Of a stretch of DNA of 52,211 nt, positions 1 to 10,483 are shown piece by piece. Origin of the DNA: Fragilaria crotonensis (Eukaryota; Bacillariophyta; Fragilariophyceae; Fragilariales; Fragilariaceae); NCBI GenBank assembly GCA_022925895.1, contig JAKSYS010000443.1, positions 1 to 52,211 on the forward strand, given 5' to 3'. The stretch's first letter is position 1. Each line of letters begins with the position of its first letter. A model generated the notes under the pieces. It saw only the letters and a program-made list of their open reading frames with translations. It had not been told where the DNA came from and did no database searches. The position numbers were made by a program, and so were the translations under genes.

Positions 1-359
1 GAATCCACTGGATTCCCAGAGTCGCCTCAGCTGTACTGTACCAGCCGAATGTATGTTGTGGGCGAGCGAGTAGTAACGTACTATAGTGCAAGTAGACCAG
101 TAGAATGCCACTGTAGAGTGTAAGGTCTCTAGCAGTGGCGTGGTGGGCTGAAACGCAGTAGTTAAGACGTTATGTATCCTAGGAGTCGGAAAACTCCCGG
201 ATGGATCGCTTTGCACAGGCAGCCCAAGTCGTCTGACGACGTTGCTAGTGTTTGGGTCGGGTGGCACTAGCAGAGTTGGGAGCCATATCATTCGGAGGCA
301 GACAGCTGGCAAAATCAAATCAAAAAGAAATAGTTGGGCCGGGTGTCGAGGGCAAACGA
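1..359. other. Non-coding left edge, probable 3' end region of the DIRS-like element
   Basis: No credible coding region is visible. The stretch lies just downstream of the recombinase remnant (which ends at 360 on the minus strand), where DIRS-order elements carry inverted or split direct terminal repeats. I looked for a match to the 6900-7400 side and found only short scattered similarity (for example around 165-180 versus 7150-7165), which is not enough to call a terminal repeat. The true element end may lie outside the window. Confidence 0.3.
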
Positions 360-1500
360 TTAGTGGAAGTTTGGCATCACGCTAATGTCGTTGAGGGCGG
401 TGTTATGACGCCTGGAGGTGACGGCCAGATTACGGAGATAGGTCATGAAGGCGTTACTTTTCCAGCGGAGGAGGAATTTGATTTCCATTTCATTGAAGCC
501 GTTGGAGTACAGTGTGGCGCAGGCGCCCACACGAAAGGAATGGGCGGACCAAAGTTGAAGTTCTTTTTTGTGGCGAACAGGATCAAGGGCAAATAGGGTG
601 GAAGCAACTGCTCGGAGACTGCGTTCGACATCGGCGGTGGTGATGTTGAAGATAAGACTATCAGGGGAGTGGTCTCGGCGGTAGATGCTCAATGGAAGGT
701 CGGTGCGGGAGAGGCCCACGAGGCGGGAGTAACGAGTTAGGATTTGGAGGAAGGCTTTGACAAAGCAGAGGCGGATTAGAATGGTTGCGAACGAATAGTT
801 TCCATTCGCCGTTATCACCATTTTTTGCTCTTCGAAACGTAAGTGGATTTTTCCCACTGCGAAGGGGTAGCGACAGCGCTGGCGACGGTGACAGCGGCGC
901 CGGTGTCGGTGAACATTTGACGTCGGCGAGCGTGAAGGCGTAGGCATGGTGGAAGCGATTGCGATAGTAAGACGACATGGGGCACACGCTGTGCTCGGTT
1001 GGGCCCATTCGACGCCTCGGCAGCCTGCGTATAGGTTACACAGCGCCCAGTTTGCCATAGCAGCCGTAAGGCCGCATGGGTCCGTGGAGTTTGCTGCCTC
1101 AACAGCAAGCGCTTGGTACATAGGCAAGGTGAACGGTTCGCGCCGGTTAGGGACACTTTCCCAGCGGCGTTGCTCGGCAAGTACTTTCGCAATAACAGGA
1201 GCAAGTTGGGTATCCGCTGAGGAGACAAAACGAGGGTCGATCTCACGAAACCGACCCAGGAATTTGGCGATTCCGGTGAGGTACATATTAATGGTTGCCG
1301 CTTTGATGGACCGATTGTAGGCGTGGAGCCCGTGGCAAGGTGGGTGGCGTAGAGCCAGTTGGTAATGGCTCGCTCCTGGGATTTGGAGGCAAGCGTCCAG
1401 TCGTCGGTGAGGTTCAGATCATAACAAAACATGAAGTAGTGGAGTCTGCGGCTGCGAAGTGTCCTAAGGACTTTGGCAGAGGCGGGCTTTCCTGCCATTG
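360..1500 (-). pseudogene. Tyrosine recombinase remnant of the DIRS-like element
   Basis: The C-terminal catalytic fold can be followed through several frames. The first catalytic arginine sits in AGCRGVEW (about 1017-1019), the HxxR box is HSFR (531-542), a tryptophan follows in LLRWKS (about 462-464), and the nucleophile tyrosine is in MTYLRN (about 438-440). A SAM-like N-terminal core-binding region lies at 1498-1180 (TNWLYATHL, then YNRSIKAATINMYLTGIAKF after a frame change near 1315). Further frame changes occur near 1008, 900, 845 and 750; the family-typical QKNGDNGE-like stretch is split among them. In a live element this enzyme would insert the circular cDNA intermediate into the genome. 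Cryptons carry a similar recombinase but lack RT, so the adjoining RT and RNase H favour DIRS. Confidence 0.8.
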
Positions 1501-1631
1501 TTCGATGAACAGCCGCGAGGCAAGGAGCGATAAGAGTTCGGGACTCGGGTGGAAATATCGAAAGAATGCGAGTCTCGGTGCCTTCGTGAATATCTGTTGG
1601 TGACGGTGCGAAGGGAGAGGGGGAGAGGGGG

Positions 1632-2010
1632 CGTGAGATAAAGTCAGCAAGATCATTAAGGTTGCCGGCAATGTGGTTGCAGTGGACCGCGAGGAGGTGC
1701 GCTCCAGGAGGTCAGCATAGACGCTGACAAAGAGTTGGCCTTTTTCCGACTTGGCAGAGACTTTATGCGCCCAATTCTGTGATGGCGAGTTGTCGGTGCG
1801 GATAAGGAGGCTTGCCAAGGCTGGGATACCAGTGGGAATAGCTTGCAGGGGTTCGTGGGTGTTTGGCTCTTCGGCGAGGGTGATGACGGCGGCGAGTTGG
1901 AGGATAACGACAATGAATTCCATGTTGATGTGCAAGCTCTTGGAGGTGGAGTGCCGAACGGGTGGTGTCGGACCAGATGATATCGAACCAGAACTCTAAG
2001 ACGTCGCAGT
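1632..2010 (-). pseudogene. RNase H-like domain of the DIRS-like element
   Basis: The minus-strand frame starting at 1935 reads HINMEFIVV, then RTDNSPSQNWAHK (about 1800-1765). After a frame change it ends in HIAGNLNDLADFISR (about 1685-1640). The pattern of an early hydrophobic HIN-EF strand, an acidic TDN residue followed by a conserved tryptophan, and a final H-xx-G-xxN-DLAD box is what I know from RNase H domains of DIRS-type elements. It would degrade the RNA strand during reverse transcription. It lies between RT and recombinase, as expected. Confidence 0.7.
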
Positions 2011-2379
2011 ACGCTCCTCCACCGTGGAGACACGCGTCACCGATACTGGTGAACTGGGCGTCGCGGGGGACCGTATGGGCAATACATTTCCCAGAATGGC
2101 AAAATTTGCCATGTGAGTGTGGAGTTGGCGTAACTCGTATCGTACCGGCACTGAAATCGGCGTACGAGACTTGGACGACAGAGGAGCGTTGCCATATCTC
2201 GAGCGATCAGTGAGTCAACGCGGCAGTGGAGGTGCTTTGGGAGTTGCGCTCGGAAGTGATGTGTTTGGACACGCGCTTGTAATAACCTCGTATCTGGTTG
2301 AAACGAGCGTGGAGCGGCGCAGGGCGTTTTGAAAGGCAAAGAACATCGCGCGACCTTTGCGGTTGGCACGGGACGCGTC

Positions 2380-3810
2380 AGCAAGCTTGCCATGGAGTTG
2401 GCAGCTTCAAGAATGCTGTAATCTTTTTTGTGATCCAGGTTGCCAGAAGGTCGGCGAGGGCGGTGCGTTTGTCATCGGGAAGTCGGAAAAGGGTTCGGGT
2501 ATTGAACAACCATCCAACAACCCGCCGTAGGTGGCCGTAGGTGGAGTGGAACTTGTCCCAGGAGACAGGGTCAGGAATGCGGCCGTCAGGGTATCCGACA
2601 ATTTCGTAGAGGCTGATGATGCTGGCAGAGGCGGCACGCTCCATGAACTCGAAATGTCACCATACATGTTGTCATCAACATGGTGGTTATACCGAGGAGA
2701 TACGCTGACCGGTGGCGTCGAAAACACCGTGATAGAGTCTGCGATGGCGATAGCAAAGGTGGATCGCTCCTCGAGTGTGGCTGGGGCTTCAAAGCGGACG
2801 GGGGTAGGTAAATACGTGCTCTGTCAATGATGTCGTCGTGGTGCCACAAGTGCTGAGCAAGTTGTTGACGGGCTCGGGCGACGGGCTCCCAGTTGGAGGG
2901 ACTGGTATTATCGCCAAATGTGAGGCCTGTGTTCATGATTAGGGTATTGTTGGAGATCGCACTGTGCATTCCAACTAAGTTGGGGTTATACTTGATTCGG
3001 GGGAATGCACACTGGACATCATCGTCGCCGGTGTGGCGGTCATGGGTAGGGTATGATATGGCGAGATTCCAATGCCATTTGCAGAAGTGGTGGAAAGAGT
3101 CGGCGAAGTGGAAGAAGGCTCGTGGCACTTGTTTGTCCAATCGTTGATGGCGTATGCGCCGGGCCACGGGCGGAAACTACTGTCGGAGAGTGGGCGTGGT
3201 TTGCGGCGGTGGTGGAGCACATCGACGAGGCCTTGCGGTGAGAGATGGACGTTCAGGGCAAAGTGGACAAGCGCGGGATCCATTATAATGGTGAGGCCAC
3301 GTTTGCTTTGTTTGACGATGGTATCGGCGAACACGGCCTGGTTATCGGTAACCGATGTGTGGTTCCCATACTGCAGGTAGGCCTGGAAGTTTGATTCTGA
3401 TGCGGTGGCGTTGCAGAAGGCCGGGGCGCCGGTGGTGAGAATACGTTGGAGATCGGACCAGATGTCAGTGTCGATGATGGGGCGGAGCTTAGCTAAGATC
3501 TCAGGCGGGTTGAGGTGTGCATTCGTGTGGTGGCCGCCGATCCAGCGGACAACTGTAGCAACATCACCGTCGAAGTGGAGGAGGCAGGCAGAGGTCATGG
3601 TTTTCCAATCTTCGCGGATCGTGGTGACACTTTCCCAATCAGGTTGGAATCCTCGGAGGGGCGAAGTCGACGCCCGCATATTTTTTAAAAGTTGTTGCAG
3701 TTGGCGAGCGCGAAATGAAGCACGCTCGAGGTTTTGAGGTTGCGGCGTGAGAGGAAGCCGCTTTTGAAAACAGGGAGGAGGATGTGGCGGAAGCATTTTT
3801 CTGCGAAGAA
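2380..3810 (-). pseudogene. Reverse transcriptase remnant of the DIRS-like element
   Basis: An upstream conserved region (LRPIIDTDIWSDL and YLQYGNHTS, about 3560-3360) leads into the fingers (KPRPLSDSSFRP, about 3200). The palm follows in a second frame (DDDVQCAFPRI, then LTFGDNTSPSNWEP, about 3020-2880). The catalytic VDD box is HHVDDNMYGD (about 2685-2656) in a third frame. A thumb/connection-like region (SWDKFHSTYGHLRRVVGWLF) lies at about 2560-2500. The order and spacing fit a DIRS/Gypsy-type RT. At least three frame changes separate the blocks, so this copy is dead or misassembled. Confidence 0.75.
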
Positions 3811-3849
3811 CGAAGTTGACAAGGAATCCTTACCAAAGTTTGGTCGAGT

Positions 3850-4625
3850 TGGACTTGGACGCTAGTGGGAAGGAGGGTACGGGCGAAAGTGTCGAGTTGG
3901 TGGTGAGCTGCTGGTGGTGGGAGGGCAATACGGTATTGAGGGAAAGGTACTGGAAGCGGGCGGTCCCAGGGGGGAAGGGGGCGGTGGTGCTTGAGGTGGG
4001 AGGACGGATCGGAGGTACTCAGAGTCGCGAGGTGGAAGCTCGTCCTCTAGAATAGGTGGCAAGGGCGGGGAGCAGACGTGATGGTGGGAGAGGCGAGGTC
4101 GCGGAGTAGTGGGGTCCAGTGGTTTATTGTGGTATGCTGATGGCTCCTCTGGGAGTTGGTGCGATGTGCACGAACGTGGTACGGGCTGGTCGAACAGCGT
4201 ACTAGAGGTTGAGGGGTGCTGGAGACGGATAGTGGGGAGGAAAAGGGGGCCCTCCTGGGAGGCTTCTGCCAGGTGGAGGGGAGCAGTTGTCGGGCAAGGG
4301 GTGAGTGCAGCTGTGAGGCGTATGCTTTGGGGTTAAATTCTTGTTTGGGACTAAGATTAATTACCTGCACTGGCGCTGCTGGCTCCCCAAGTAGCGCCGG
4401 CGGAAGACCATTCAATGTTGGCTTGCGCGGCGACCCATGTTTGGAGCTTTGCTTTGGTTGGCGGGGGACCGTGGAGAGTTGGGTGGGAAGTGGTAGAAGT
4501 TGCAAGGGTTCAGCAGGCATTGCTTTCCCTCGTATGCGCTGCGGCGCACATGAGGGTGAATTGGTTAGGCTTGGTTGGGTGAGGGAAGATGGCGCCCGGA
4601 TGAGGTAGCTTGATGTTCTGTTCCC
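3850..4625 (-). other. Proline-rich spacer of the DIRS-like element
   Basis: Between gag-like and RT parts, the minus strand encodes only low-complexity Pro/Ser-rich peptides in alternating frames (for example 4520-4047 and 4062-3862). No zinc knuckle or protease motif is visible. It is probably a gag-pol linker within the element, heavily decayed. Confidence 0.35.
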
Positions 4626-5086
4626 CGACGATCTTTAAGATCGTTTTCCTGCAAGGGCCTGTGGACCGTGGCCGTGGGCTGCAGTGGAGAGGGTTTCGGT
4701 TGTGGCTGTCATGACTTGGGCGGTTGGACGAAGGAACATGGGAGCCGCCGGTGGGAGGAGAAATACGCTGGCGGGAAGACGGGTTGGGGTTGTCACCAGC
4801 GGGGTTGTTTGCTTCTCTTTTTTGGGCGAGTCTCTTGTGAGTTGCTCAGGGTGGAAAAACTTATATGTTAGGGGACGAGGTTGTAGTGACCCGCGGCCAT
4901 AGTCAGGACAGTACTCTGTAACGTGCGACGCAGTTCGATGCCTTGTTGCATGGCGAGGTGAAGATTTTATGGGAGATGATGATGCCGGTCGAGAGGGCCG
5001 AGCGGTAGCCTGGTTTCCTTGCCTCGGCCGCGAAGCGGCCAGTGTAGACCGGCCAGTGAAGATTGGATGTGGATCGATGAATTTTT

Positions 5087-6765
5087 TCAAATGCAAGGAT
5101 TTCGAGGCCAGATAGCAGGGGGGGCGTTGGCGTCGAACGTTGCGATAGCATTGATGAGGCCAAAGAAGTTGCCAATAAGTTCGTGGACGTCAGCGAGGGA
5201 ACCCATTTTCCCCATGTGGTATAGGTCGGTGGTTTTTGCCTGGAGTTTGGATTTGTCCTCTTCGACTTGCTCCTGGCGAACTAACATCAACTCGCCCTCC
5301 ATTCGGGATTTGTAAAGGATGCTCCAGGTGCGGGGTGAGGCGAGATGGTGGATTCCGAAGTGGGTTTTGATGCCATCCGGGTGGAGGACGGTGGGTTGGT
5401 GTGCCCATGTGCCAGAGCGGAGGGCGGCGACGAGGGGCTGGTCAAACATGCGGGGGATTAGGTTGCAGGCGGCGGCGAATCGAGTATCTTGGGTACTGAG
5501 CGTGGCCGAGGTTTCTTCGATGAGATCCTGCATGGCTTTGGTAGCTTTGGAGTTCTTGTTAGCCTGCAGGACGCCTTTGACGAAAAGGGGGTTGAGCTCG
5601 GCTTTGACCAGTGTAGTTTTGGTGGTGCCGTCGGACTGGAGGACTTCGTGGACGGACGCGAGGAGGAGTTGGTAGAAGTGGACGACCTCTTCGGCTTCGG
5701 TTTGGCGTTCACGTTCGGTACTGGTGAGACTCTTGGAATTGGTGATGGCCTTTGAGAGGCCGTCAATAATGGCAGTCATGTCAGACACGGACGTCGGGGA
5801 GTGGGTGGTTGTTTCGGTGGCTACGGTGGCGGCTGGTGGTGGGTGGCGAGGAGGAGTGCAAGGGGTGGAGGCGCTGCCGTAGGAGATGATAGCACGCTCC
5901 TTTTCCAGAAGAGTACCTGATTACGGTCTGGTAGAGGGGTCGTCTGGCGTGAGGTAGGTGATGCTGGTTGTGAAGTGGGAGGAAAGGTCGCGGTCGGTGG
6001 CGTCGAAGTCGGCTTTCTCGATGTTGTCGTAGTCGAAAAGAGTATCGTGGCCGTGGATAGAGTGGTTCTGGAGGTGGTCGATGCCGTAGAGCATGGCAGT
6101 TTTCCACATTTCGAATGCAGGGAAGTTGTGACAGTGGTGCCGGTGGACGTGGGGGCGGTAGTACTGGCGCGGGGAGGATGGAATAACCTCCTGGGAAGGG
6201 AAGACTTTTGGAAACAAGGCGAAGCACGGCGCGACACTGGGATCGTTAACTTCGATGAAGATACGGTCGGGGCCGGCTTGTTCGGCCTCGGTTCCGTCAG
6301 CTGGCGGGGGCCTTCTTCGCTTAATGGGTCAGACGCAGAGGCTGGTAGATGGAAGGTTTCGATGGCCACGGCCTTAGAGGTTGCGACACTAATTACGTGG
6401 CCCTTGATGTCTTGCATTCCGATGGTGACTGGGCAGATGATGTCGAGTGCGTCGCCAAGGCTGCCGGCAAGGAGATTTTCCTTGGTGGTAGGGTGGGTTG
6501 CTGGGTGCGGGCAAGAGAGTACGGCGAGCTCGTTGCTGGTGGTTTTGAAGAATCCAATCTGCTTAACAAGGCCCGAGTCGCACATGTTAATGAGACGGGT
6601 GATGGCTGGGCATGCTTTGTTGAGAGTATCCGAGAGACGTGTAGCTTGGTCGGGATCAGGGGGGTAAGCCGTGGAAAAACTGTTCAAGTTGGCGTGCGTA
6701 GCGGCCTGGAAGGCCAGGTCACGGAGGGTGAGGGGTTGTGGTGCGGTTGTGGCGTCGGTTGACAT
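5087..6765 (-). pseudogene. Gag-like ORF remnant of the DIRS-like element
   Basis: The minus strand opens with a Met at 6765 and reads a mostly helical N-terminal part (LTLRDLAFQAATHANLNSF and following, to about 6230). It changes frame to an aromatic-rich segment (FEMWKTAMLYGIDHLQNH, about 6115-6060), meets a stop near 5920, and resumes in the same frame from 5788 to 5087 with a helix-rich charged segment (residues such as FYQLLLASVHEVLQ). The position as the first ORF upstream of RT, and the helical charged composition, suggest a structural capsid-like protein. No zinc knuckle is visible. Function is inferred from position only. Confidence 0.55.
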
Positions 6766-6902
6766 GGTCGAGGATTCTTAGGGACAGCCGGTATTCGTGA
6801 TGTGGGAGGGTTGAATTGTGAGCACCCGTGGGGATACGCACCCTTGGGAACAGCGGGAGTGTGGGGCACCACCGGGGTGGTGTGGGTGCGGTCGGTGTAC
6901 AC

Positions 6903-8500
6903 ACATGATGGAAAAGTTAGTGGGGATCTTCATTGTTCGAGAGGAGGAGGTGGCTTGTTTTGGGCGGGGCTAGGGAGTCAGGGTATAGGTGGTTAGGGAT
7001 GTTGGGTGTGGTGGTGGTGGGTTAGTTAGAGGCGGAATTTTAAAGAAAGGAGTTGCTCGTGCGTGGAAATTTGGGAGTAGGGGATAGGTGGAGGCGGAGT
7101 CGGAGGTGATTTAGTGGGTTTGCTGGTTAAATTTTTGGGGGGGCTACTAGGGGTCAAACGCAGTGGCGGGGACCAAAAGAGAGAGAGGCGTGCAACGTCA
7201 CAGGTTGGCCACGGGGCAGGGAGTGGAGTGGAATGGGTGGTCGAGGGCGTCTAATGGTGTTTGGGCTAGCTAGGCAGGTGCCATCGTGGCACGCCGGGTA
7301 TTTAGCATGGGTGACGACTAGCGCTTATCAGGACTATAGCCACACATCATGTAGCAAAACGTGACGGTATGGAACGGGGTGGTATATGGATGGTGCTAGA
7401 GTGGGGTGCTAATGTTAGTAGGTGATAGCAGCAGGGTACTATGGCTGGGTTCAGGCGGTTGTCGCCGCTGGGAAGCTGCAGAGTTTCGGGTATAGGAGGG
7501 CATGGTCGGATTTGTTGTAGAAGGAGGTGCTCAGTGGGTTGTAGGCCTGTGCCGGTATCCTGGGACAGCATGCGTGGCTACAAAGTGCCTCGTGCAGGGC
7601 CAGGGGCGGGAAAGGGCGGATGCGTCCTCCGCGGGAGAGGTTAGTGGTGGGTAGTCAGGGGAGGTGCGGTGCATGCCGGTGGTGGCGTTTTTGTTTGGGG
7701 GTGGTGGCGGGTTGGCAACCCATGGTGCGGTTGATGGTGCAATCGAGCGATGCCATACGCGTGGCGCGGTCGATGCGAGGGTGGGTGGATTGGTGCGGTG
7801 GTGGTGGTGTGGTGTAATTGGTGTGGGTGCTAGTAGGCAAAGAGCGCGAAAAATGACCAGGCAGATATAACATCACCATGGTCACCGAATCGATCAATTG
7901 CGAAACAAGTGAGCAATACTTCCATCCAGAGTCTATCCTTTACTGTCGGTAGGATTTGTTCGGTTGAGATCCTGCCGACCTGTCCTGGGCCGTCCTTTTC
8001 CACTACGTAGCGACTAGACTGTAGGTAGCAGTCCAGTAGGGTTTGTGTCCCTACTGCCGGTACATTGCCTAGAGTCTTATCTGCAACTATATGCTATATG
8101 TCATAGTCTAACGCAGATATCTTACATCTGGTACTCCAGTACTACTAGTACTGGACTACCAAGCAGCCAAGCAGTCCTCAGAGTAAAAGGGAATGTTATT
8201 CGTGTCATCAAATCTCTCCAAACAACGCACAAATCTCAACATCAAATTGAAGTTCCGTCGTATGCGCTTTATGCACTACCATCCATTATTTTCCTTTGAA
8301 GGAAGTTTATCTCGGCGGTTTCAAATACCGTTAGCATATTACTGTGTAGCCTCTCTAGTAGAGCGGCCAGATGGTGTCTGGATATGGTTTACTACGTATA
8401 TTCATATGCACGAACGAATATCGTATGTTTCACATCACCATCATGTCTACGACCGTCCTCTCATACTTTGATGTTTTAACTTACATCCCCCAAGATCAGC
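6903..8500. other. Gene-free, G-rich region between retroelement and methyltransferase gene
   Basis: No credible gene is visible. The part from 6900 to 7850 is G-rich and low in complexity (runs such as GGTGGTGGTGG near 7010 and 7800) and may include the 5' terminal repeat of the DIRS-like element. From about 7900 composition becomes normal. A short dyad (GTCGGTAGGAT / ATCCTGCCGAC, about 7945-7980) is present. The last few hundred bases should hold the promoter of the gene that starts at 8501, but I recognise no core element. Confidence 0.4.
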
Positions 8501-10357
8501 ATGACAACGACACGTCGTGTGCCGAGCGTCGTTGCTGTTATTGTTCTGATGGTCCTTGCCGACACGAAAAGTACAATGTTGCTACTACGCGGTTGTCAGG
8601 TCTCTGCCTGGATGGGATCAAGACTGCAACATCGTCATCATCAACAACTACGACGGAATGTCATGATGGGACTGTCGTCACGCGTGTCGACTGTTAATTT
8701 AGCAGCAGCAGAACGACGAATGAAACGACTTTCATCATCCTTATGTTTATCTTCCGACGTCCAACAGGAGCAAGGGCAAGAGTGGACAGGCACGATTTCT
8801 TCCACACCAGCAGCCGCCATTGCACCTCCGAGCGTCGTTGTGGTCAAGCGCAACAGACAGAGTTTGGAATTTCGCAAAGGCAGCCAATTGGTCTTTGAGG
8901 GCGCCATTTCCTACACATCTGGGATGCCCTTGCAAATGGCTGACCTCGTTCAAGTGTGGGTCGAAGCTCCTGACTCGGATGGTATTGTTTCAGACGACAA
9001 GTCATCATCATCCAAATCAAGCAAATCCAAAAAGAAGACTAGTAGACAACAAAAATCGACAACGTCTTCCGGCACTTCAGCTCCAGCATATCCACATTAC
9101 GGACCGAATGACGACCAACCTCCTAAACCGAATCAGCTCATTGGATGGGGTGTCTACAATCCATCATCACTCTATCGCGTCCGAATTCTATGCCATGCCA
9201 ATCTGGACATTGCCCTTTCCAAGACAATTACCCAAATGACGAAAGCAACAACAACAACAACAACAACAACACAAGGGGATGGTACAATGACAGCAGAAAA
9301 AGTTGTCACACCAATACGGACCATTCTGCGTCACAAACTCCTTGCTGCCATGGAAACTCGAAAAGCGTTGGGATTGCCATCGTCGAATAGTTCTACTTCC
9401 ACAATTACCAACACGTATCGTTTGGTCAATGGTGAAGGTGATGGCCTTTCTGGCCTTGCCATTGACGTGCTGAACAACTTAGTCGTCATCATGTCATCGG
9501 CTGCATGGTGCGAAGCTCATCGAAGAGACATTGTGGCGGTCGTCGAGGAACTCACGTCTCGTCAAGTCCTATGGAAGACCACACCGAGTCGACTGAAACA
9601 AGATGGTTGGGAACTTGGGAAGGACGACACGGACGACGAATCCTCCACAACGCAAGATGCGTCGACGGCTGTCATTCTGCAAGAATCTGGTGTTTTGTAC
9701 CGTGCCTATCCCTACCAAGATGGTCAAAAGACGGGAGTCTACTGCGATCAACGCGACAACAAGTATCAGTTGGCCATGCTTTGCCAGGGTAAGAGCGTAT
9801 TGGATCTGTGCTGTTATCATGGTGGATTCTCCTTGACCGCCAAACTTTTGGGTGGCGCCAAACACTGCACCGGTGTCGACAGCTCCCAAGATGCCATTGA
9901 TGTGTGTCGTGAAAATGCACAGCTAAACGGCATTGCGGATGAAGATATGGAGTTCATCCGCGACGATGTTGACAACTTCATGAAATTAGCAGCAGCTGAC
10001 CAGTCTAACAAGTTTTGGGACGTGATTGTCCTCGACCCACCCAAATTGGCACCCTCCGTCTCTGGCTTGGACCGTGCTTCCCGAAAGTACCATTCCTTGA
10101 ACCGCGATGCCCTCAAATTGATCAATCCGACAGACGGTGGTCTCTTTTTGACCTGCACATGTTCAGCCGCCATGACACAGAAGGACGGCGGGCAATTCTT
10201 TCTCGAGACGGTCCAACAGGCGGCCCTGTCGGCCGGCCGTCGAATCACTCTACTGCGTACCAGCGGCGCCGCCGCATGTCACACCCAAAGTCCAGCTAGT
10301 TATCCCGCGGGAGCCTACCTGACCGCCGCACTCTTTCATGTGGCAGCAAAAGAATGA
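8501..10357 (+). CDS. RlmI-like 23S rRNA cytosine-C5 methyltransferase, possibly plastid-targeted
   Basis: A 618-residue SAM-dependent RNA methyltransferase of the RlmI/PUA family. An N-terminal PUA-like part (about 108-215, with GWGVYNPSSLYRVRIL) is interrupted by a Ser/Lys-rich insert (about 160-195). The family box LVNGEGDGLSGLAIDV lies at about 306-322 and GQKTGVYCDQRDNK at about 408-421. The Rossmann core has the SAM motif VLDLCCYHGGFS (about 433), GVDSS and VIVLDPPK (about 508). The C-terminal TCTCS (about 552) holds the likely catalytic cysteine. The homologues methylate a cytosine in 23S rRNA. A hydrophobic N-terminus (SVVAVIVLMVLA) followed by VSA-W at about 34-37 resembles the diatom bipartite plastid leader, so plastid rRNA is the inferred substrate. 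A polythreonine tract (about 247-254) comes from an ACA repeat. Uninterrupted, no intron. Convergent with the phosphoketolase gene, 126 bp apart. Confidence 0.88.
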   Translation: MTTTRRVPSVVAVIVLMVLADTKSTMLLLRGCQVSAWMGSRLQHRHHQQLRRNVMMGLSSRVSTVNLAAAERRMKRLSSSLCLSSDVQQEQGQEWTGTISSTPAAAIAPPSVVVVKRNRQSLEFRKGSQLVFEGAISYTSGMPLQMADLVQVWVEAPDSDGIVSDDKSSSSKSSKSKKKTSRQQKSTTSSGTSAPAYPHYGPNDDQPPKPNQLIGWGVYNPSSLYRVRILCHANLDIALSKTITQMTKATTTTTTTTQGDGTMTAEKVVTPIRTILRHKLLAAMETRKALGLPSSNSSTSTITNTYRLVNGEGDGLSGLAIDVLNNLVVIMSSAAWCEAHRRDIVAVVEELTSRQVLWKTTPSRLKQDGWELGKDDTDDESSTTQDASTAVILQESGVLYRAYPYQDGQKTGVYCDQRDNKYQLAMLCQGKSVLDLCCYHGGFSLTAKLLGGAKHCTGVDSSQDAIDVCRENAQLNGIADEDMEFIRDDVDNFMKLAAADQSNKFWDVIVLDPPKLAPSVSGLDRASRKYHSLNRDALKLINPTDGGLFLTCTCSAAMTQKDGGQFFLETVQQAALSAGRRITLLRTSGAAACHTQSPASYPAGAYLTAALFHVAAKE

Positions 10358-10483
10358 GTGTACACATGATTATCCATGTGTGAGTATGTTGTGGTCAGTC
10401 TTTGTGTGTGCGAGAACGTGCTGCAAAAACGAACTAAGTACCGAGTTATCATTTGTCATTCACAGTGATCAGTGCTTCACGTT
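10358..10483. other. Short convergent intergenic region
   Basis: These 126 bases separate the stop codons of two convergent genes, so both 3' UTRs and polyadenylation signals must lie here or overlap. I see no strong AATAAA. Confidence 0.5.

Larger units (their letters stand above)
360..6770 (-). mobile_element. Degenerate DIRS-like tyrosine-recombinase retrotransposon
   Basis: Read on the minus strand, the region holds in order a gag-like part (6765-5087), a proline-rich stretch (about 4520-3850), a reverse transcriptase (about 3800-2380), an RNase H-like domain (about 2000-1632) and a tyrosine recombinase (about 1500-360). RT and RNase H followed by a tyrosine recombinase instead of a DDE integrase is the defining order of DIRS-type elements. 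Recognisable motifs are HHVDDN (RT catalytic box), RTDNSPSQNW and HIAGNLNDLADFISR (RNase H-like), and a GCR / HSFR / W / Y recombinase set. Every part changes reading frame at least once, so no intact protein can be made from this copy as given. The plus strand is strikingly G-rich here, unlike the flanks. Terminal repeats were not identified, so the borders are minimal limits. Confidence 0.8.

Noticed and set aside
5975..6667. Plus-strand 230-codon frame in the DIRS-like element
   Set aside because: The gag-like and RT/RNase H/recombinase blocks all read on the minus strand; this frame is a by-product of skewed composition.
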